Below the pieces are notes generated by a model, which was given only the letters and a program-made list of their open reading frames with translations, was not told the origin of the DNA and did no database searches. Source: Chryseobacterium sp. OV279 (GTDB taxonomy: Bacteria; Bacteroidota; Bacteroidia; Flavobacteriales; Weeksellaceae). From it: DNA of 64,000 bases. A program made the translations under genes and the position numbers. Positions 1-8,514 of this stretch are shown here, in pieces. The DNA lies in assembly GCF_900128945.1 (NCBI RefSeq), contig NZ_FQUD01000001.1, positions 1,206,431-1,270,430 of the forward strand, written 5' to 3'. Numbering within the stretch: position 1 is the first letter of the stretch; every line of letters begins with the position of its first letter.

Positions 1-1
1 T

Positions 2-1522
2 CAAACAGCACAAAAAGATATTCCGGGAGCCCTGAAAACGGCGGATTCGCTGTACATGACTGCACAGAAACCTTTAGACAAGGTGACAAGCCTTCTTCTT
101 TCTGCCGAATTATACCACTCCGCCGGAGAATTCAAAAAATCTATATGCTACGGTGAAAATGCCCATTCTCTTTTAAACCAAATCAGTGAAGGGGAATGGT
201 TGGCCCGCGTGAACGAATTTCTGGCTAAAGAATACCGTCTGGTTGGGCTTCATGAAAGATCAAAAAAGTATACCCTGGAAGGTATAGAAGCAGCCAAAGG
301 CATCACCGATTCTCAAAAAAGAGGGGAAATACTCGGACTTCTGAATCAGGAAATGGCCTATTACGAAATGGAAAGGGGCAGCTATTCTGATGCGGTGAAA
401 TATATTCAGCATTCATTAGACTCTTTTGCAAAAGATAATCCCCGGGATAATGAAAGAGCAGTAGCCGCTTCCTATCAGATTCTTGGTGATGTCTATTTTA
501 AACTAAAAGATTATGCCGTCTCCGAAAGCTATTACCGGAAAGCAGAATCGATGCTTAAAAATAAGTGCTGTGTACTCGGATTGGTGTATAACGGAATAGG
601 AGGGATTCGTCTGAAACAGAAAAACTGGAAAGAGGCAGAAACCTACCTTAAAAAAGCCGAAAACATAGCAGACAGTTCCAAAAGTCTTAAACTTAAAAAA
701 GCAGTCTATTCCAATATCAATGATTATTATGAAGGAACGGGAGACAATTTTAAAGCTTCCCTGTATGCCGTAAAATATGTAAGAGCCTACGACAGTCTTA
801 CTGCACGGAGCCGTGAAGTCTCGCTCAGTGGTCCGGAAACTTTGGTAAAGCCCAGTAAAAAAAGCGCACAGATCAGTGTTGTGAAAAATGCAGCCATTAT
901 CGTACTGCTTATTACCCTGATTGGAATCGTTATATTTTTTAAAGCAAAACAGAGAAAACAGCGCTCAAAATTCCGGAATATTATAAGAACTCAGCTTCAA
1001 ATGATCAGTTCCCGCAGAGAATCTATGCCATTAAAAACGGAAAATTCCGACTTTTCCAATATTTCTGTGGAAGAAGTGGATGATCGGGCAGGAGGATCCA
1101 ACAAAAGAAGAAATGAATCCCTGATGACCTCCGAAACAGAGGCAAAACTCCTGGAACTTCTTGAGGAATTTGAAAAAGGAGACCTGTATAACAACAAAAA
1201 TATGTCACTGTCATTCCTGGCTGCTGAACTTAATACCAATACGAAGTATCTTTCCTATGTGATCAATCAGCATAAAAATGCGGATGTGAAAACCTATGTC
1301 AATCGTCTGAGGATTAACTATATCGTGGATAAGCTGATCAATGATGAAAAGTACAGACAGTATAAGATCAGCATCCTGGCAGATGAATGCGGCTTTTCTT
1401 CACACAGTAAATTTGCGTCCGTCTTCAAGGCTGTGACCGATTTTTCTCCATCGTCGTATATTAAATATTTGGATGCTGAAAATCAGTCAGATAAAAATGT
1501 TCATTTTCGGGAAAACACTTAA
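2..1522 (+). CDS. TPR / AraC-type membrane-anchored transcriptional regulator (5' partial)
   Basis: Open from the first bases of the window: the frame reads through upstream of the ATG at 56 without a stop, so the N-terminus lies outside. The visible part has helical TPR-like repeats (about residues 10-250 counted from that ATG), one membrane segment near residue 280 (AAIIVLLITLIGIVIFF), a linker, and a C-terminal AraC/HTH_18 DNA-binding domain (about 370-475) ending in FSSHSKFASVFKAVTDFSPSSYIKYL. This architecture is common in Chryseobacterium and Elizabethkingia, where such proteins are thought to sense through the TPR part and bind DNA on the other side of the membrane. It lies just upstream of, and codirectional with, a secreted protein gene that may be its target. 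Target and ligand are unknown. Confidence 0.9.
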   Translation, partial: QTAQKDIPGALKTADSLYMTAQKPLDKVTSLLLSAELYHSAGEFKKSICYGENAHSLLNQISEGEWLARVNEFLAKEYRLVGLHERSKKYTLEGIEAAKGITDSQKRGEILGLLNQEMAYYEMERGSYSDAVKYIQHSLDSFAKDNPRDNERAVAASYQILGDVYFKLKDYAVSESYYRKAESMLKNKCCVLGLVYNGIGGIRLKQKNWKEAETYLKKAENIADSSKSLKLKKAVYSNINDYYEGTGDNFKASLYAVKYVRAYDSLTARSREVSLSGPETLVKPSKKSAQISVVKNAAIIVLLITLIGIVIFFKAKQRKQRSKFRNIIRTQLQMISSRRESMPLKTENSDFSNISVEEVDDRAGGSNKRRNESLMTSETEAKLLELLEEFEKGDLYNNKNMSLSFLAAELNTNTKYLSYVINQHKNADVKTYVNRLRINYIVDKLINDEKYRQYKISILADECGFSSHSKFASVFKAVTDFSPSSYIKYLDAENQSDKNVHFRENT

Positions 1523-1606
1523 AAATCAGATTGTTTTTAGGAATTGTGTCTTTTCATTTTCGTGAAAACAGATAACCTATTGTTTTATGTAAGACCTTCG
1601 CATCTA

Positions 1607-1614
1607 TATCTTTG
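1607..1614 (+). promoter_or_regulatory. Candidate -7 box upstream of the tail-collar-like gene
   Basis: TATCTTTG matches the Bacteroidota -7 consensus TAnnTTTG. No well-spaced -33 element is visible; the nearest TTG, at 1580-1582, is 24 nt upstream. The predicted leader of about 180 nt contains an inverted repeat ATGGGAAT/ATTCCCAT (1625-1632 and 1672-1679). Confidence 0.4.
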
Positions 1615-1801
1615 CGCCAGCTTTATGGGAATGAATCTACTGCAGTTTGTCACTCATTTTTTAATCTGTTTATTCCCATTAAAGCAGAACTGCGCTCAGC
1701 CATCTAAATACTAAAACTGAAAATTACTAGACGATATAAAATATCTGCCAACTATTTTATACACAAAAACCATGAAAACTTTTAACTAGTAAATTAAACG
1801 G

Positions 1802-2695
1802 ATGAAGACAACTTTAACGGTCGTGTTGGCATCTGTATTTTCTAATGCTGCTTTTGGGCAGATAGGAATCAATACAGCTGTGCCGATTGCGAGTCTGGAC
1901 ATCGTCGCGAAAAGAAGTGACGGATCCACAGCTGAAGGGGTATTGCCCCCAAGGCTTTCAGGAGATGAGATCAAGGCAGCTGATCTCCAGTACACAGAGA
2001 GTCATGCAGGAACCATTATTTATGCTTCGGCAGCAGTAAGGGTACCCAGCAGCAAAACGGTGAATATTACAGCCACCGGACTCTATTATTATGACGGGAA
2101 AATGTGGCAGAGAATGCTGCCGGGGGATCCCAGAAAAATGCATCCCCAGTCTGCAGGAGATATTAAAAACTCTGTGCAGCCGTCAGATCACAACGGATGG
2201 TATCTGCTTAATGGAAGGTCAGTTTCCTCTCTTCCATTACCGGCACAGAATTCAGCGGCAGGCTTAGGCTTTACGACGAGTCTTCCGGACGCAGCAGACA
2301 GGGTTCTGAAAACAAGAAATGGTGCCGAGCTGTTGGGAAGCCATGGCGGGAATAATACGATGACGATTACCCGCTCGAATCTTCCGGATATCAATCTGAC
2401 AGGTGTGGTAAGCGGAACTGCAGAAAGCGCAGGTGCCCACACACACGGATCAGGGGAAGGAGGTTTCCTGCTTGGAGGTACAGATGTAGGAAATAATGGT
2501 TCCGGCCATTATCAGGGGAATAATGATATTTCCTCCTGGGGCGGAGTCGGGCTGATGAGCAGTACAGCCACTTCCGGTGCCCATATTCATGCACTGTCGG
2601 GGATTGCAACAGTTCCTACAGGAGGTATGGGGGCATCTATGGATAACAGATCTGCTTATCTGGTGGTCAATACCTTTATCTACCTGGGTGAATAA
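1802..2695 (+). CDS. Secreted protein with phage tail-collar-like C-terminal domain
   Basis: 297 aa. A signal peptide ends near residue 19 (SNAAFG-QIGINT), followed by the motif GINTAVPIASLDI that opens many secreted Bacteroidota surface or fibre proteins. The C-terminal half resembles a phage tail-collar/receptor-binding domain: NGWYLLNGR near 135, a Gly/Asn/His-rich middle (HTHGSGEGG) and the closing SAYLVVNTFIYLGE. In phages and in microcystin-dependent-type proteins this domain forms fibre tips. With no phage genes nearby, I infer an exported or surface adhesin-like protein. It is probably controlled by the TPR/AraC regulator upstream. Function is not established. Confidence 0.75.
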   Translation: MKTTLTVVLASVFSNAAFGQIGINTAVPIASLDIVAKRSDGSTAEGVLPPRLSGDEIKAADLQYTESHAGTIIYASAAVRVPSSKTVNITATGLYYYDGKMWQRMLPGDPRKMHPQSAGDIKNSVQPSDHNGWYLLNGRSVSSLPLPAQNSAAGLGFTTSLPDAADRVLKTRNGAELLGSHGGNNTMTITRSNLPDINLTGVVSGTAESAGAHTHGSGEGGFLLGGTDVGNNGSGHYQGNNDISSWGGVGLMSSTATSGAHIHALSGIATVPTGGMGASMDNRSAYLVVNTFIYLGE

Positions 2696-2726
2696 TCCGG
2701 GGACGGTAAAGATTTTATAATACAAT

Positions 2727-2797
2727 CGGGGTTGATTGCCCGGTTTTTTTCAGTCAAGTTTTTTTAAGTGCAAATCCGCAGCGTAGCTGCGGATTTG
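2727..2797 (+). terminator. Tandem terminator hairpins between convergent genes
   Basis: A short hairpin, CGGG...CCCG, with a T7 tail (2727-2750) is followed by a perfect 12-bp stem with a 3-nt loop (2771-2782 / 2786-2797) ending in a T-rich run. It lies between the + strand tail-collar gene and the - strand lipoprotein gene and could serve both, although the T-rich tail is on the + strand side. Confidence 0.7.
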
Positions 2798-2803
2798 TTA
2801 TTT

Positions 2804-3013
2804 TTACTTAGTCTTTAAACTGTCTGTTTTTACTTTGGCGGAATCATGAGAAACCGGAGCCGGCTCAGAATTGGCAACAGCGGAATCACCCATTTTATTT
2901 CTCAGAGAATCTTTATTGTGTTCGTCTTTGAACTCTTCTCTTTTTTCCTTGTTCTGGGCACAGCTTCCTAAAAACAGAATGCCTAGAACAGCTCCTATCC
3001 ATAATTTTTTCAT
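2804..3013 (-). CDS. Small lipoprotein
   Basis: 69 aa. A type II signal peptide has the lipobox LGSC (Cys about residue 18), followed by a short, highly charged, disordered tail rich in Lys, Glu, Asp and Ser. No domain is recognised. The tail style (repeated DS and KT) resembles the second small lipoprotein at 3314-3523, so the two may be divergent paralogues. Likely a membrane-anchored periplasmic peptide of unknown role. Confidence 0.65.
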   Translation of the reverse strand: MKKLWIGAVLGILFLGSCAQNKEKREEFKDEHNKDSLRNKMGDSAVANSEPAPVSHDSAKVKTDSLKTK

Positions 3014-3313
3014 AATAGTTAATTTTGATGTTTAATACCGTCAAATATAGAAAAATATTAAGAGCTTTGTAAGAGTCTGCTATATATTCTGAGAAACTTT
3101 TATTTTGAAGTAATAAATAGAATATTTCCGCTGTTTTGAGGGGGATAATGCTGTCCAGTTGAGACATTTTTCCTGTATCTGCGGGCTGATAGAGAAGTTT
3201 AAAGGTTTTGGGGTATTCCGTAGAATTGGTTCCTATGAAATTATAAAAATAAAAAAATCCGCAGAGCTTTCATCTGCGGATTTTCCATATTTAGATTAAA
3301 AATCTGTGGGTAT
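3014..3313. other. Intergenic region between two small lipoproteins
   Basis: About 300 bp with no convincing gene. The only recognisable element is the - strand terminator at its right end (3251-3284). Confidence 0.5.
3251..3284 (-). terminator. Rho-independent terminator
   Basis: Stem AAAATCCGCAG (3254-3264) / CTGCGGATTTT (3274-3284) with a 9-nt loop. On the - strand it is followed by a T-run. It sits just after the stop of the lipoprotein gene at 3314-3523. Confidence 0.75.
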
Positions 3314-3523
3314 CTATTTAGCCGGACGTGTAGCAGCCACGGAATCAATCCCTATGCTGTCTTGTACAGCCATCTTTGTTGAGTCTGTTTTGGTCGATGT
3401 TACAGTTTTAGTCTTAACTGTTGCATTAGAATCAGTGTTACCCGATGACATCGAAGATTCTTTAGTTCCGCAGCTCACAGCGACTATTCCTAAACCAAAG
3501 GCTGCTAACAATAACTTTTTCAT
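3314..3523 (-). CDS. Small lipoprotein
   Basis: 69 aa. A signal peptide with lipobox-type VSCG (Cys about residue 18) is followed by a Ser/Thr/Lys-rich low-complexity stretch with repeated VKTKTVTSTKTDSTK and a conserved-looking end, DSIGIDSVAATRPAK. It is a predicted lipid-anchored periplasmic protein; short lipoproteins of this kind are abundant in Chryseobacterium. It has its own terminator and so is probably monocistronic. No function can be assigned. Confidence 0.65.
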   Translation of the reverse strand: MKKLLLAAFGLGIVAVSCGTKESSMSSGNTDSNATVKTKTVTSTKTDSTKMAVQDSIGIDSVAATRPAK

Positions 3524-3814
3524 AATATTTTATTTTTAGTGTGATTTATAAAGTTCAATAACCATTCCTAAGCGGTAGGGTAAACTATTAAAACATAGAT
3601 AAAGTTTGTTAAAAGGTGTTAGAGAATGGGGGAGGAAGTGGAAATTGTGAGATTGGAAGCTGGAGGGTCGAAGATGGAAGTTACTATTGGACATTAATTT
3701 TAATGGTTTTCCAAAAATTTGATCAAGTTGTTTAGGAAAAATATTAATGGGGCTTGGATTAGCTATACTTTGGACTTCCATAACTTCCCTCATCCATCTT
3801 CTATCTTCCTGACA

Positions 3815-4420
3815 TTACATGATGGCAGCGTGCTCCGGACAGTTGATCCTGATCTCCTTGTAAGCCAGCGGCATCTGAAGTAATTTGCAGTAATGACCTT
3901 CATCACTGATTCTGTAATGGCTGCAGGTAAAACACATTCTTTGTACGGTGATGATTCCGGCTGTATTTAATCCCTGAATGATTTTCAGTAATCCATCCAG
4001 CATCACTTCTTTCTGTTGAAGACTAAGAGAACCAACCGGGTTCTCAATGGATCTTGTGAAATCAGCTGAATTTAAGGCCGTAATCCTGCCGCTGTCGGTT
4101 AAACTTAGCGTATAACTTCTGGAATCCAGCAGATCACTTTTTTTTTCAACCAGGCCTTTCTGTAACAGAGATTTTACACTGTCACTGATTGTGGGCTTAC
4201 TCATGTTGAATTCTTTAGCCAGATAGCTTATTCTGCATTTTTCAATCGGCTGAAAGAGTAAGGAAATCAGGATCTGTATTTGTATCGGGCTGAGCGCATT
4301 CAGCTTACTCTCGTTCCAGAGCAATACCCGGAAGGCCTCTGAAAGACGCTCTAAAGCCACAACAATCTTGCTGTCGATTTCGTGGTTCTGGTGATTCGGG
4401 TCAAAGGGTGAATGGATCAT
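3815..4420 (-). CDS. MarR-family regulator with cysteine-rich C-terminal tail
   Basis: 201 aa. A winged-helix MarR core spans about residues 40-140 (ISYLAKEFNMSKPTISDSVKSLLQKGLVEKKSDLLDSRSYTLSLTDSG). It is followed by a C-terminal extension with Cys/His pairs, CFTCSHYR...HYCKLL...NCPEH (about 157-195), which looks like a zinc or iron-sulfur site, or a thiol switch. MarR proteins usually repress a neighbouring operon until a ligand or oxidant releases them. The nearby same-strand operon contains a CPVC thioredoxin-like protein, and its promoter overlaps a perfect dyad, so a redox-responsive repressor is plausible. The tail is unusual for MarR and is the main interest here. Confidence 0.85.
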   Translation of the reverse strand: MIHSPFDPNHQNHEIDSKIVVALERLSEAFRVLLWNESKLNALSPIQIQILISLLFQPIEKCRISYLAKEFNMSKPTISDSVKSLLQKGLVEKKSDLLDSRSYTLSLTDSGRITALNSADFTRSIENPVGSLSLQQKEVMLDGLLKIIQGLNTAGIITVQRMCFTCSHYRISDEGHYCKLLQMPLAYKEIRINCPEHAAIM

Positions 4421-4832
4421 TTTATGGTATTCTATGTGTGTTAGATCCTATATGGATTTATTTTTAAGCTCATTCAGATTAAACAAATTGAGCCGCAACA
4501 AATAAAATCTTTGTTTTTTTTCAAATTTAAGTATATTGTATAGGCATCATATTTTACCTGAGTTCGAGATAAAAGCTTTTTATTGTAATGATGATCAGGG
4601 ACTCTGAACCTGTTTAAGCCGTCATAATCCTGTTAACCATGTCAAGGTTTTGAACCTTGACATGGTTAAATTAGTAATTCCTGTCCCCTTTTTCAGTCTG
4701 ATCATCTAATTTTTCTTATCACAATTAATATATCGCTTCTTTGTTCTTAACACGAACTCAGGTAAATTTAACAAAAACTTTCAGCAAAATAATCTTCACT
4801 GAAAGTATATTTGAATAGTTGTGTTTTTGAAA
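4421..4832. other. Intergenic region holding a MITE-like inverted-repeat element
   Basis: 412 bp without a gene. Most of it is the inverted-repeat element at 4553-4766. The remainder is the upstream region of the MarR gene, with a dyad ATCC-ATATA-GGAT around 4446-4458. Confidence 0.6.
4553..4766. repeat. MITE-like element with terminal and internal inverted repeats
   Basis: The ends are perfect 14-bp inverted repeats, TTTACCTGAGTTCG (4553-4566) and CGAACTCAGGTAAA (4753-4766), that continue imperfectly for about 8 more bases. Inside lie a second inverted pair, GATGATCAG/CTGATCATC (4590-4598 / 4698-4706), and a central perfect 17-bp stem with a 3-nt loop (4633-4649 / 4653-4669). The element is non-coding. 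I see no clear target-site duplication and no second copy in this window. It resembles a non-autonomous transposable element that can fold into one long hairpin. Confidence 0.6.
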
Positions 4833-5096
4833 TTAGTTACATCCTTCCATTTCAATGATATAATATCCTTTTTGATCTATCTCATTTTTTATATCCGGAG
4901 TGGCTTCTTTCATATGACATAAGTTGCATTCTTTGGCTGTAAGAGCCTGTCCCTGCTGTCCTTTTTGAGCCAGATAGTTTTGCCCGTGTTCAAAAATAGT
5001 TTTTGTATCGTTGATGTGATCCGGAACCAGAATATCAAAATGCATCACGGTTCCGTCTTTTTTAGTAACGTAAGTATCCCAAACGGCAATTTTCAT
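4833..5096 (-). CDS. DUF2024 family protein
   Basis: 87 aa when started at the ATG at 5096 (MKIAVWDTYVTKKDGTVMHFDILVP), which is the conserved beginning of DUF2024. A longer reading from 5138 adds an unlikely N-terminus. The body ends with a CNLCHM motif and GYYIIEMEGCN, so it has three cysteines in two clusters. The family has no established function that I know of. It is the last gene of a - strand run with a secreted protein and a CPVC thioredoxin-like protein, which suggests a thiol- or metal-related role. Confidence 0.8.
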   Translation of the reverse strand: MKIAVWDTYVTKKDGTVMHFDILVPDHINDTKTIFEHGQNYLAQKGQQGQALTAKECNLCHMKEATPDIKNEIDQKGYYIIEMEGCN

Positions 5097-5210
5097 AGTA
5101 TTTTTTTTAAGGTTAATGATAAAGCAGGAACGGCACATATCATCGTAAAATGTTGGGAATGGACCATTCCTGCTCCTGTTTTTAGAAACAGATGAACTGA
5201 ATCATCTCTG

Positions 5211-5942
5211 TTATTTTACCTTGTAGGGTAAAGAAAGGTTCTTGGAAAGCACACTGTACACATTATAAACCCCCAACATTGGCTTATCCATAGACATACC
5301 TCCTTCCGGTGCAGAGACCTGAAGATAGCAGGCAACAGCATCATAATTAAAGCTGACTTTATTATTAATGCGGTATGCAGGTACAGAAACACGGATCGCA
5401 TTATTCTGAGTCACCACCGGAAATCCCGGTGAATCCATATACATAGGCATATCCGGAGCAGTCTTAGGTTTTGTTATTGGATCTGCTTTCCTGTATTCCT
5501 TTACCGAAAGGCCTCCTTTTACCCTTTTATCCTGTACCAGAACCACCCAGTGAGGATGCCATACAATGCCGTCGTTATCAAATTTTCCATCTGCATTTTC
5601 ATCCCAGAGCGGACTGTCATCAAAATCCGGATGTGAAGTTAAGGCAAGTGCTAGAATTCCTTCAGTAGGGCTGAAACCTACATCTTCAGGCTTCAGTGTT
5701 GTAGGGAAAACGTATCCCAATACAGGAGCCATATCGAGTTTGCCGACTGGAGTGGGAACTGTTTTACCGGCCTTACCTTCAACAGTGATCTCAAATTCCA
5801 GGGTTCCGTATTTTTTATTGTGGGTAACCTGTGCCGATTTGATTTTGAAATCTTTTGAGTCTTCATACTGCTTGCAGTGATCACAGGCAAAAGCTGTGGT
5901 GAAAGAGATGAACGCAACAAGTGTTAAAAATTTTTTCTTCAT
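5211..5942 (-). CDS. Secreted protein of unknown function with an EF-hand-like loop
   Basis: 243 aa with a Sec signal peptide (about residues 1-19) and a motif right after cleavage, ACDHCKQY, with a CxxC-like pair. The middle contains DENADGKFDNDG (about 116-127), which matches an EF-hand-type calcium loop, followed by IVWHPHW. Beta-rich elsewhere. I do not recognise the family. It is 22 bp downstream of the thioredoxin-like gene and likely cotranscribed with it, so the exported CxxC protein could be a partner or client of thiol chemistry. That link is inference. Confidence 0.7.
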   Translation of the reverse strand: MKKKFLTLVAFISFTTAFACDHCKQYEDSKDFKIKSAQVTHNKKYGTLEFEITVEGKAGKTVPTPVGKLDMAPVLGYVFPTTLKPEDVGFSPTEGILALALTSHPDFDDSPLWDENADGKFDNDGIVWHPHWVVLVQDKRVKGGLSVKEYRKADPITKPKTAPDMPMYMDSPGFPVVTQNNAIRVSVPAYRINNKVSFNYDAVACYLQVSAPEGGMSMDKPMLGVYNVYSVLSKNLSLPYKVK

Positions 5943-5964
5943 TTTTTCAATGTTTTCAGCCTTC

Positions 5965-6198
5965 TTACTGTTTTACGTCTTCAATGGAAGCTCCAAAATT
6001 GATGTGAAGTACATTCCCCTGAGGAGTGACCAAAGCCGGTACAGATTTTACACCTGCCTTTTCTGCTTTCTCAATACTTTGCGGATGATCTCCAAGATGA
6101 ATGATCTCTACGTTCTCTGATCCGATAAGGCTTACAATGTCGTGTTCCGCGCTAATGCATACAGGACATCCTGCATGATAAAAAACTGATTTACTCAT
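5965..6198 (-). CDS. Thioredoxin-like protein with CPVC active site
   Basis: 77 aa, small thioredoxin/glutaredoxin-like fold: MSKSVFYHAGCPVCISAEHDIV, with CPVC at residues 11-14 and a cis-proline region SVPALVTPQGNVLHI near 52-66. No signal peptide, so cytoplasmic. First gene of a - strand operon with the secreted protein (5211-5942) and DUF2024 (4833-5096). Its promoter shows a -7 box overlapped by a perfect dyad, the probable regulator site. It may act as a thiol reductant for the neighbours. Confidence 0.8.
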   Translation of the reverse strand: MSKSVFYHAGCPVCISAEHDIVSLIGSENVEIIHLGDHPQSIEKAEKAGVKSVPALVTPQGNVLHINFGASIEDVKQ

Positions 6199-6235
6199 AA
6201 TTCAATGGTATTTAATTAAGGCATTATTGCCATGA

Positions 6236-6259
6236 CAAATGTAGTTAGGATTACTAACT
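6236..6259 (-). promoter_or_regulatory. -7 box and overlapping dyad (probable operator) for the thioredoxin-like operon
   Basis: On the - strand TACATTTG (plus 6236-6243) is a perfect TAnnTTTG box about 38 nt before the start codon. Directly upstream and sharing one base is the dyad AGTTAGGATTACTAACT (6243-6259; 6-bp arms, 5-bp spacer). A repressor bound there would block sigma contact. The nearby MarR protein is the obvious candidate. Confidence 0.6.
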
Positions 6260-6407
6260 TAAAAGACTGGACTATGAGGATATAAAAATACTGGAGGGGT
6301 TGAGAGGTTGCAGATAATGGGTTGCAGGTTGCAGTTGCGGAGGGAGTTATGAGTGAGGAATTTACCACTCCGATGGTATTACTCATTACCTATTGCTCAT
6401 TACCCAT

Positions 6408-6437
6408 AAAAAAAAGCCCCGGAAGAAATTCCAGGGC
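6408..6437 (-). terminator. Terminator of pruA
   Basis: On the - strand, stem GCCCTGGAA/TTCCGGGGC (one G-U pair) is followed by a run of eight T. It lies about 50 bp after the pruA stop. Confidence 0.75.
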
Positions 6438-6483
6438 CCATATTACTCATTGCTCATTGCCAATTACTCATCAGCAATAGCTC

Positions 6484-8109
6484 TTATCCCAAATATGGGT
6501 ATTTGTAGTCTTTTGGAGAAACGAAAGTTTCTTTGATACTTCTTACAGATGTCCATCTCAGTAAGTTCATTTTAGAACCTGCTTTGTCGTTGGTACCTGA
6601 AGCTCTACCACCACCGAAAGGCTGCTGTCCTACAACGGCACCTGTTGGCTTGTCATTGATATAGAAGTTTCCTGAAGCATTTTCTAAAGCTTTGAAAGCT
6701 TCGTTGATCGCGTAACGGTCTTGAGCGAATACAGAACCTGTCAGTGAATAAGGAGACGTAGAATCTACCAGTTTCAATGTTTCTTTCCAGTCCTGATCTT
6801 CATATACATAAACAGATAAGATAGGTCCGAAGATCTCTTCTACCATACTTTCGTAATGAGGATTTGTAGTTTCGATTACCGTTGGGTGTACAAACCATCC
6901 TTTAGAATCGTCAACTTTTCCACCGATTGCTATTTCAGCCTCACCGGAAGCAGTTGCTCTGTCGATATATCCTTTACATTTTTCGAAAGAATTTTTGTCA
7001 ATAACTGCGTTAACGAAGTTCGACGGATCTTCAGGAGAACCCACTTTAATTGAGTTGATCTGAGTTTCCATTACTTTTTTCACATCAGCCCAAAGAGATT
7101 TAGGTACATAAGCTCTTGAAGCTGCAGAACATTTCTGTCCCTGATATTCAAAAGAACCTCTTACCAAAGCAGTCGCTACAGCTTCCACGTTAGAAGAAGG
7201 GTGAGCGATCACGAAATCTTTTCCACCTGTTTCTCCAACGATTCTTGGATATGTTCTGTAGTTATGGATATTGTCACCGATCATTTTCCACATTCCCTGG
7301 AATACTTTCGTAGACCCTGTGAAGTGAAGACCTGCAAAATCCGGATGTGCTAATACTTTCTCAGCCGTTTCTTTTCCGTCTGTGAAAACCATGTTGATGA
7401 CCCCTGCAGGAAGACCCGCTTCGATTAATACATCCATGATCACTTTGGCAGAATAAACCTGCTTGTCAGAAGGCTTCCAAACCACTACGTTTCCAAGCAT
7501 AGCCATACACGTAGGCAAGTTTCCTGAAATCGCTGTAAAGTTGAAAGGCGTTACTGCAAAACAGAAACCTTCCAATGGTCTGTACTCTACACGGTTCCAG
7601 ATTCCGCTGTCGGAAACCGGCTGCTCAGAATACATCTCCGTCATGAATTCAACGTTGAATCTTAAGAAATCGATAAACTCACACGCAGCATCAATTTCAG
7701 CCTGGTGTACGTTTTTAGACTGTCCGATCATCGTTGCTGCGTTGATTACGTCTCTGTAAGGTCCTGCTAAAAGATCAGCCGCCTTTAAGAAAATAGCTGC
7801 ACGGTGTTCCCAGCCCAGCTCATTCCATTCTTTTTTAGCTGCCAATGCCGCGTTGATGGCGTCATCTACATGCTGCATCGTACCTTTATAGTAAAACCCG
7901 AAATCATGCGCATGATCCTGAGGAGACTGAAGCTGAACTTTCTCGTCCGTTTTTACTTCTTTTCCATTGATGAACATTGGAATTTCTATCTTCTCAGCCC
8001 ACATTTTTTTGTAAGTGGCGATAAGGCTTTTAACTTCTGGAGATCCCGGTACATAAGAATTTACCGGCTCGTTTACTGCAAATGGTACTTGCGAAATTGC
8101 TTTTGACAT
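6484..8109 (-). CDS. pruA: L-glutamate gamma-semialdehyde dehydrogenase (1-pyrroline-5-carboxylate dehydrogenase)
   Basis: 541 aa from the ATG at 8109 (MSKAISQVPFAVNEPV). The frame is open up to 8187, but the extra 26 residues do not look like the family and would overlap the promoter. It is an NAD-dependent aldehyde dehydrogenase that oxidises glutamate semialdehyde/P5C to glutamate in proline degradation, in the cytoplasm. Visible marks: VGETGGKDF (general-base Glu) and FEYQGQKCSAASRAY (catalytic Cys), the cofactor region FTGSTKVFQ, and the conserved end QQPFGGGRASGTNDKAGS. Length and motifs fit the long-form P5C dehydrogenase of Bacteroidota. Monocistronic. Confidence 0.95.
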   Translation of the reverse strand: MSKAISQVPFAVNEPVNSYVPGSPEVKSLIATYKKMWAEKIEIPMFINGKEVKTDEKVQLQSPQDHAHDFGFYYKGTMQHVDDAINAALAAKKEWNELGWEHRAAIFLKAADLLAGPYRDVINAATMIGQSKNVHQAEIDAACEFIDFLRFNVEFMTEMYSEQPVSDSGIWNRVEYRPLEGFCFAVTPFNFTAISGNLPTCMAMLGNVVVWKPSDKQVYSAKVIMDVLIEAGLPAGVINMVFTDGKETAEKVLAHPDFAGLHFTGSTKVFQGMWKMIGDNIHNYRTYPRIVGETGGKDFVIAHPSSNVEAVATALVRGSFEYQGQKCSAASRAYVPKSLWADVKKVMETQINSIKVGSPEDPSNFVNAVIDKNSFEKCKGYIDRATASGEAEIAIGGKVDDSKGWFVHPTVIETTNPHYESMVEEIFGPILSVYVYEDQDWKETLKLVDSTSPYSLTGSVFAQDRYAINEAFKALENASGNFYINDKPTGAVVGQQPFGGGRASGTNDKAGSKMNLLRWTSVRSIKETFVSPKDYKYPYLG

Positions 8110-8514
8110 ATTATGTTGTATTATTTTAAAATTATCAATATGTTGGTATACAAATTTACAATAATTAACGCAAAGAAAAAAAATCACGTCTCTTTATACC
8201 GTGAAATTTGTCATAAGCTTATAGTTGAAAAATATCTTTTTCAATCAACGGAAAATGACAGGTTTCAGCATTTTATTAACCTAGTTTTTTAGAGTTATTA
8301 TGAAGATGTATAGGTTTAGAACACTTATATAAATGATAACACCAAAATACTTGTCACAGTTAGGCAATTTCGGTGAATGGCTGTAACAAAGGAGTTTATG
8401 TCTGGACTGTCCATTTGAAGAATTTATATTTGTCTCGATTTTGAACATTTTAAATGACCTTTTTGATAGCTGCAGCATAGGGGATTGTCTAATTTTACAC
8501 CATCAATGACTGAT
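8110..8514. other. Intergenic region between divergent genes, with pruA -7 box
   Basis: 405 bp. On the - strand TAAATTTG at plus 8151-8158 is a good -7 box, 42 nt before the pruA start; I see no clear -33 partner. Nothing else is supported. Confidence 0.45.

Noticed and set aside
3536..3793. 85-codon frame on the - strand
   Set aside because: It covers low-complexity purine-rich repeat decay between a lipoprotein and marR; no conserved pattern.
8281..8478. 65-codon frame on the - strand upstream of pruA
   Set aside because: No start context, no domain, AT-rich composition typical of chance frames.
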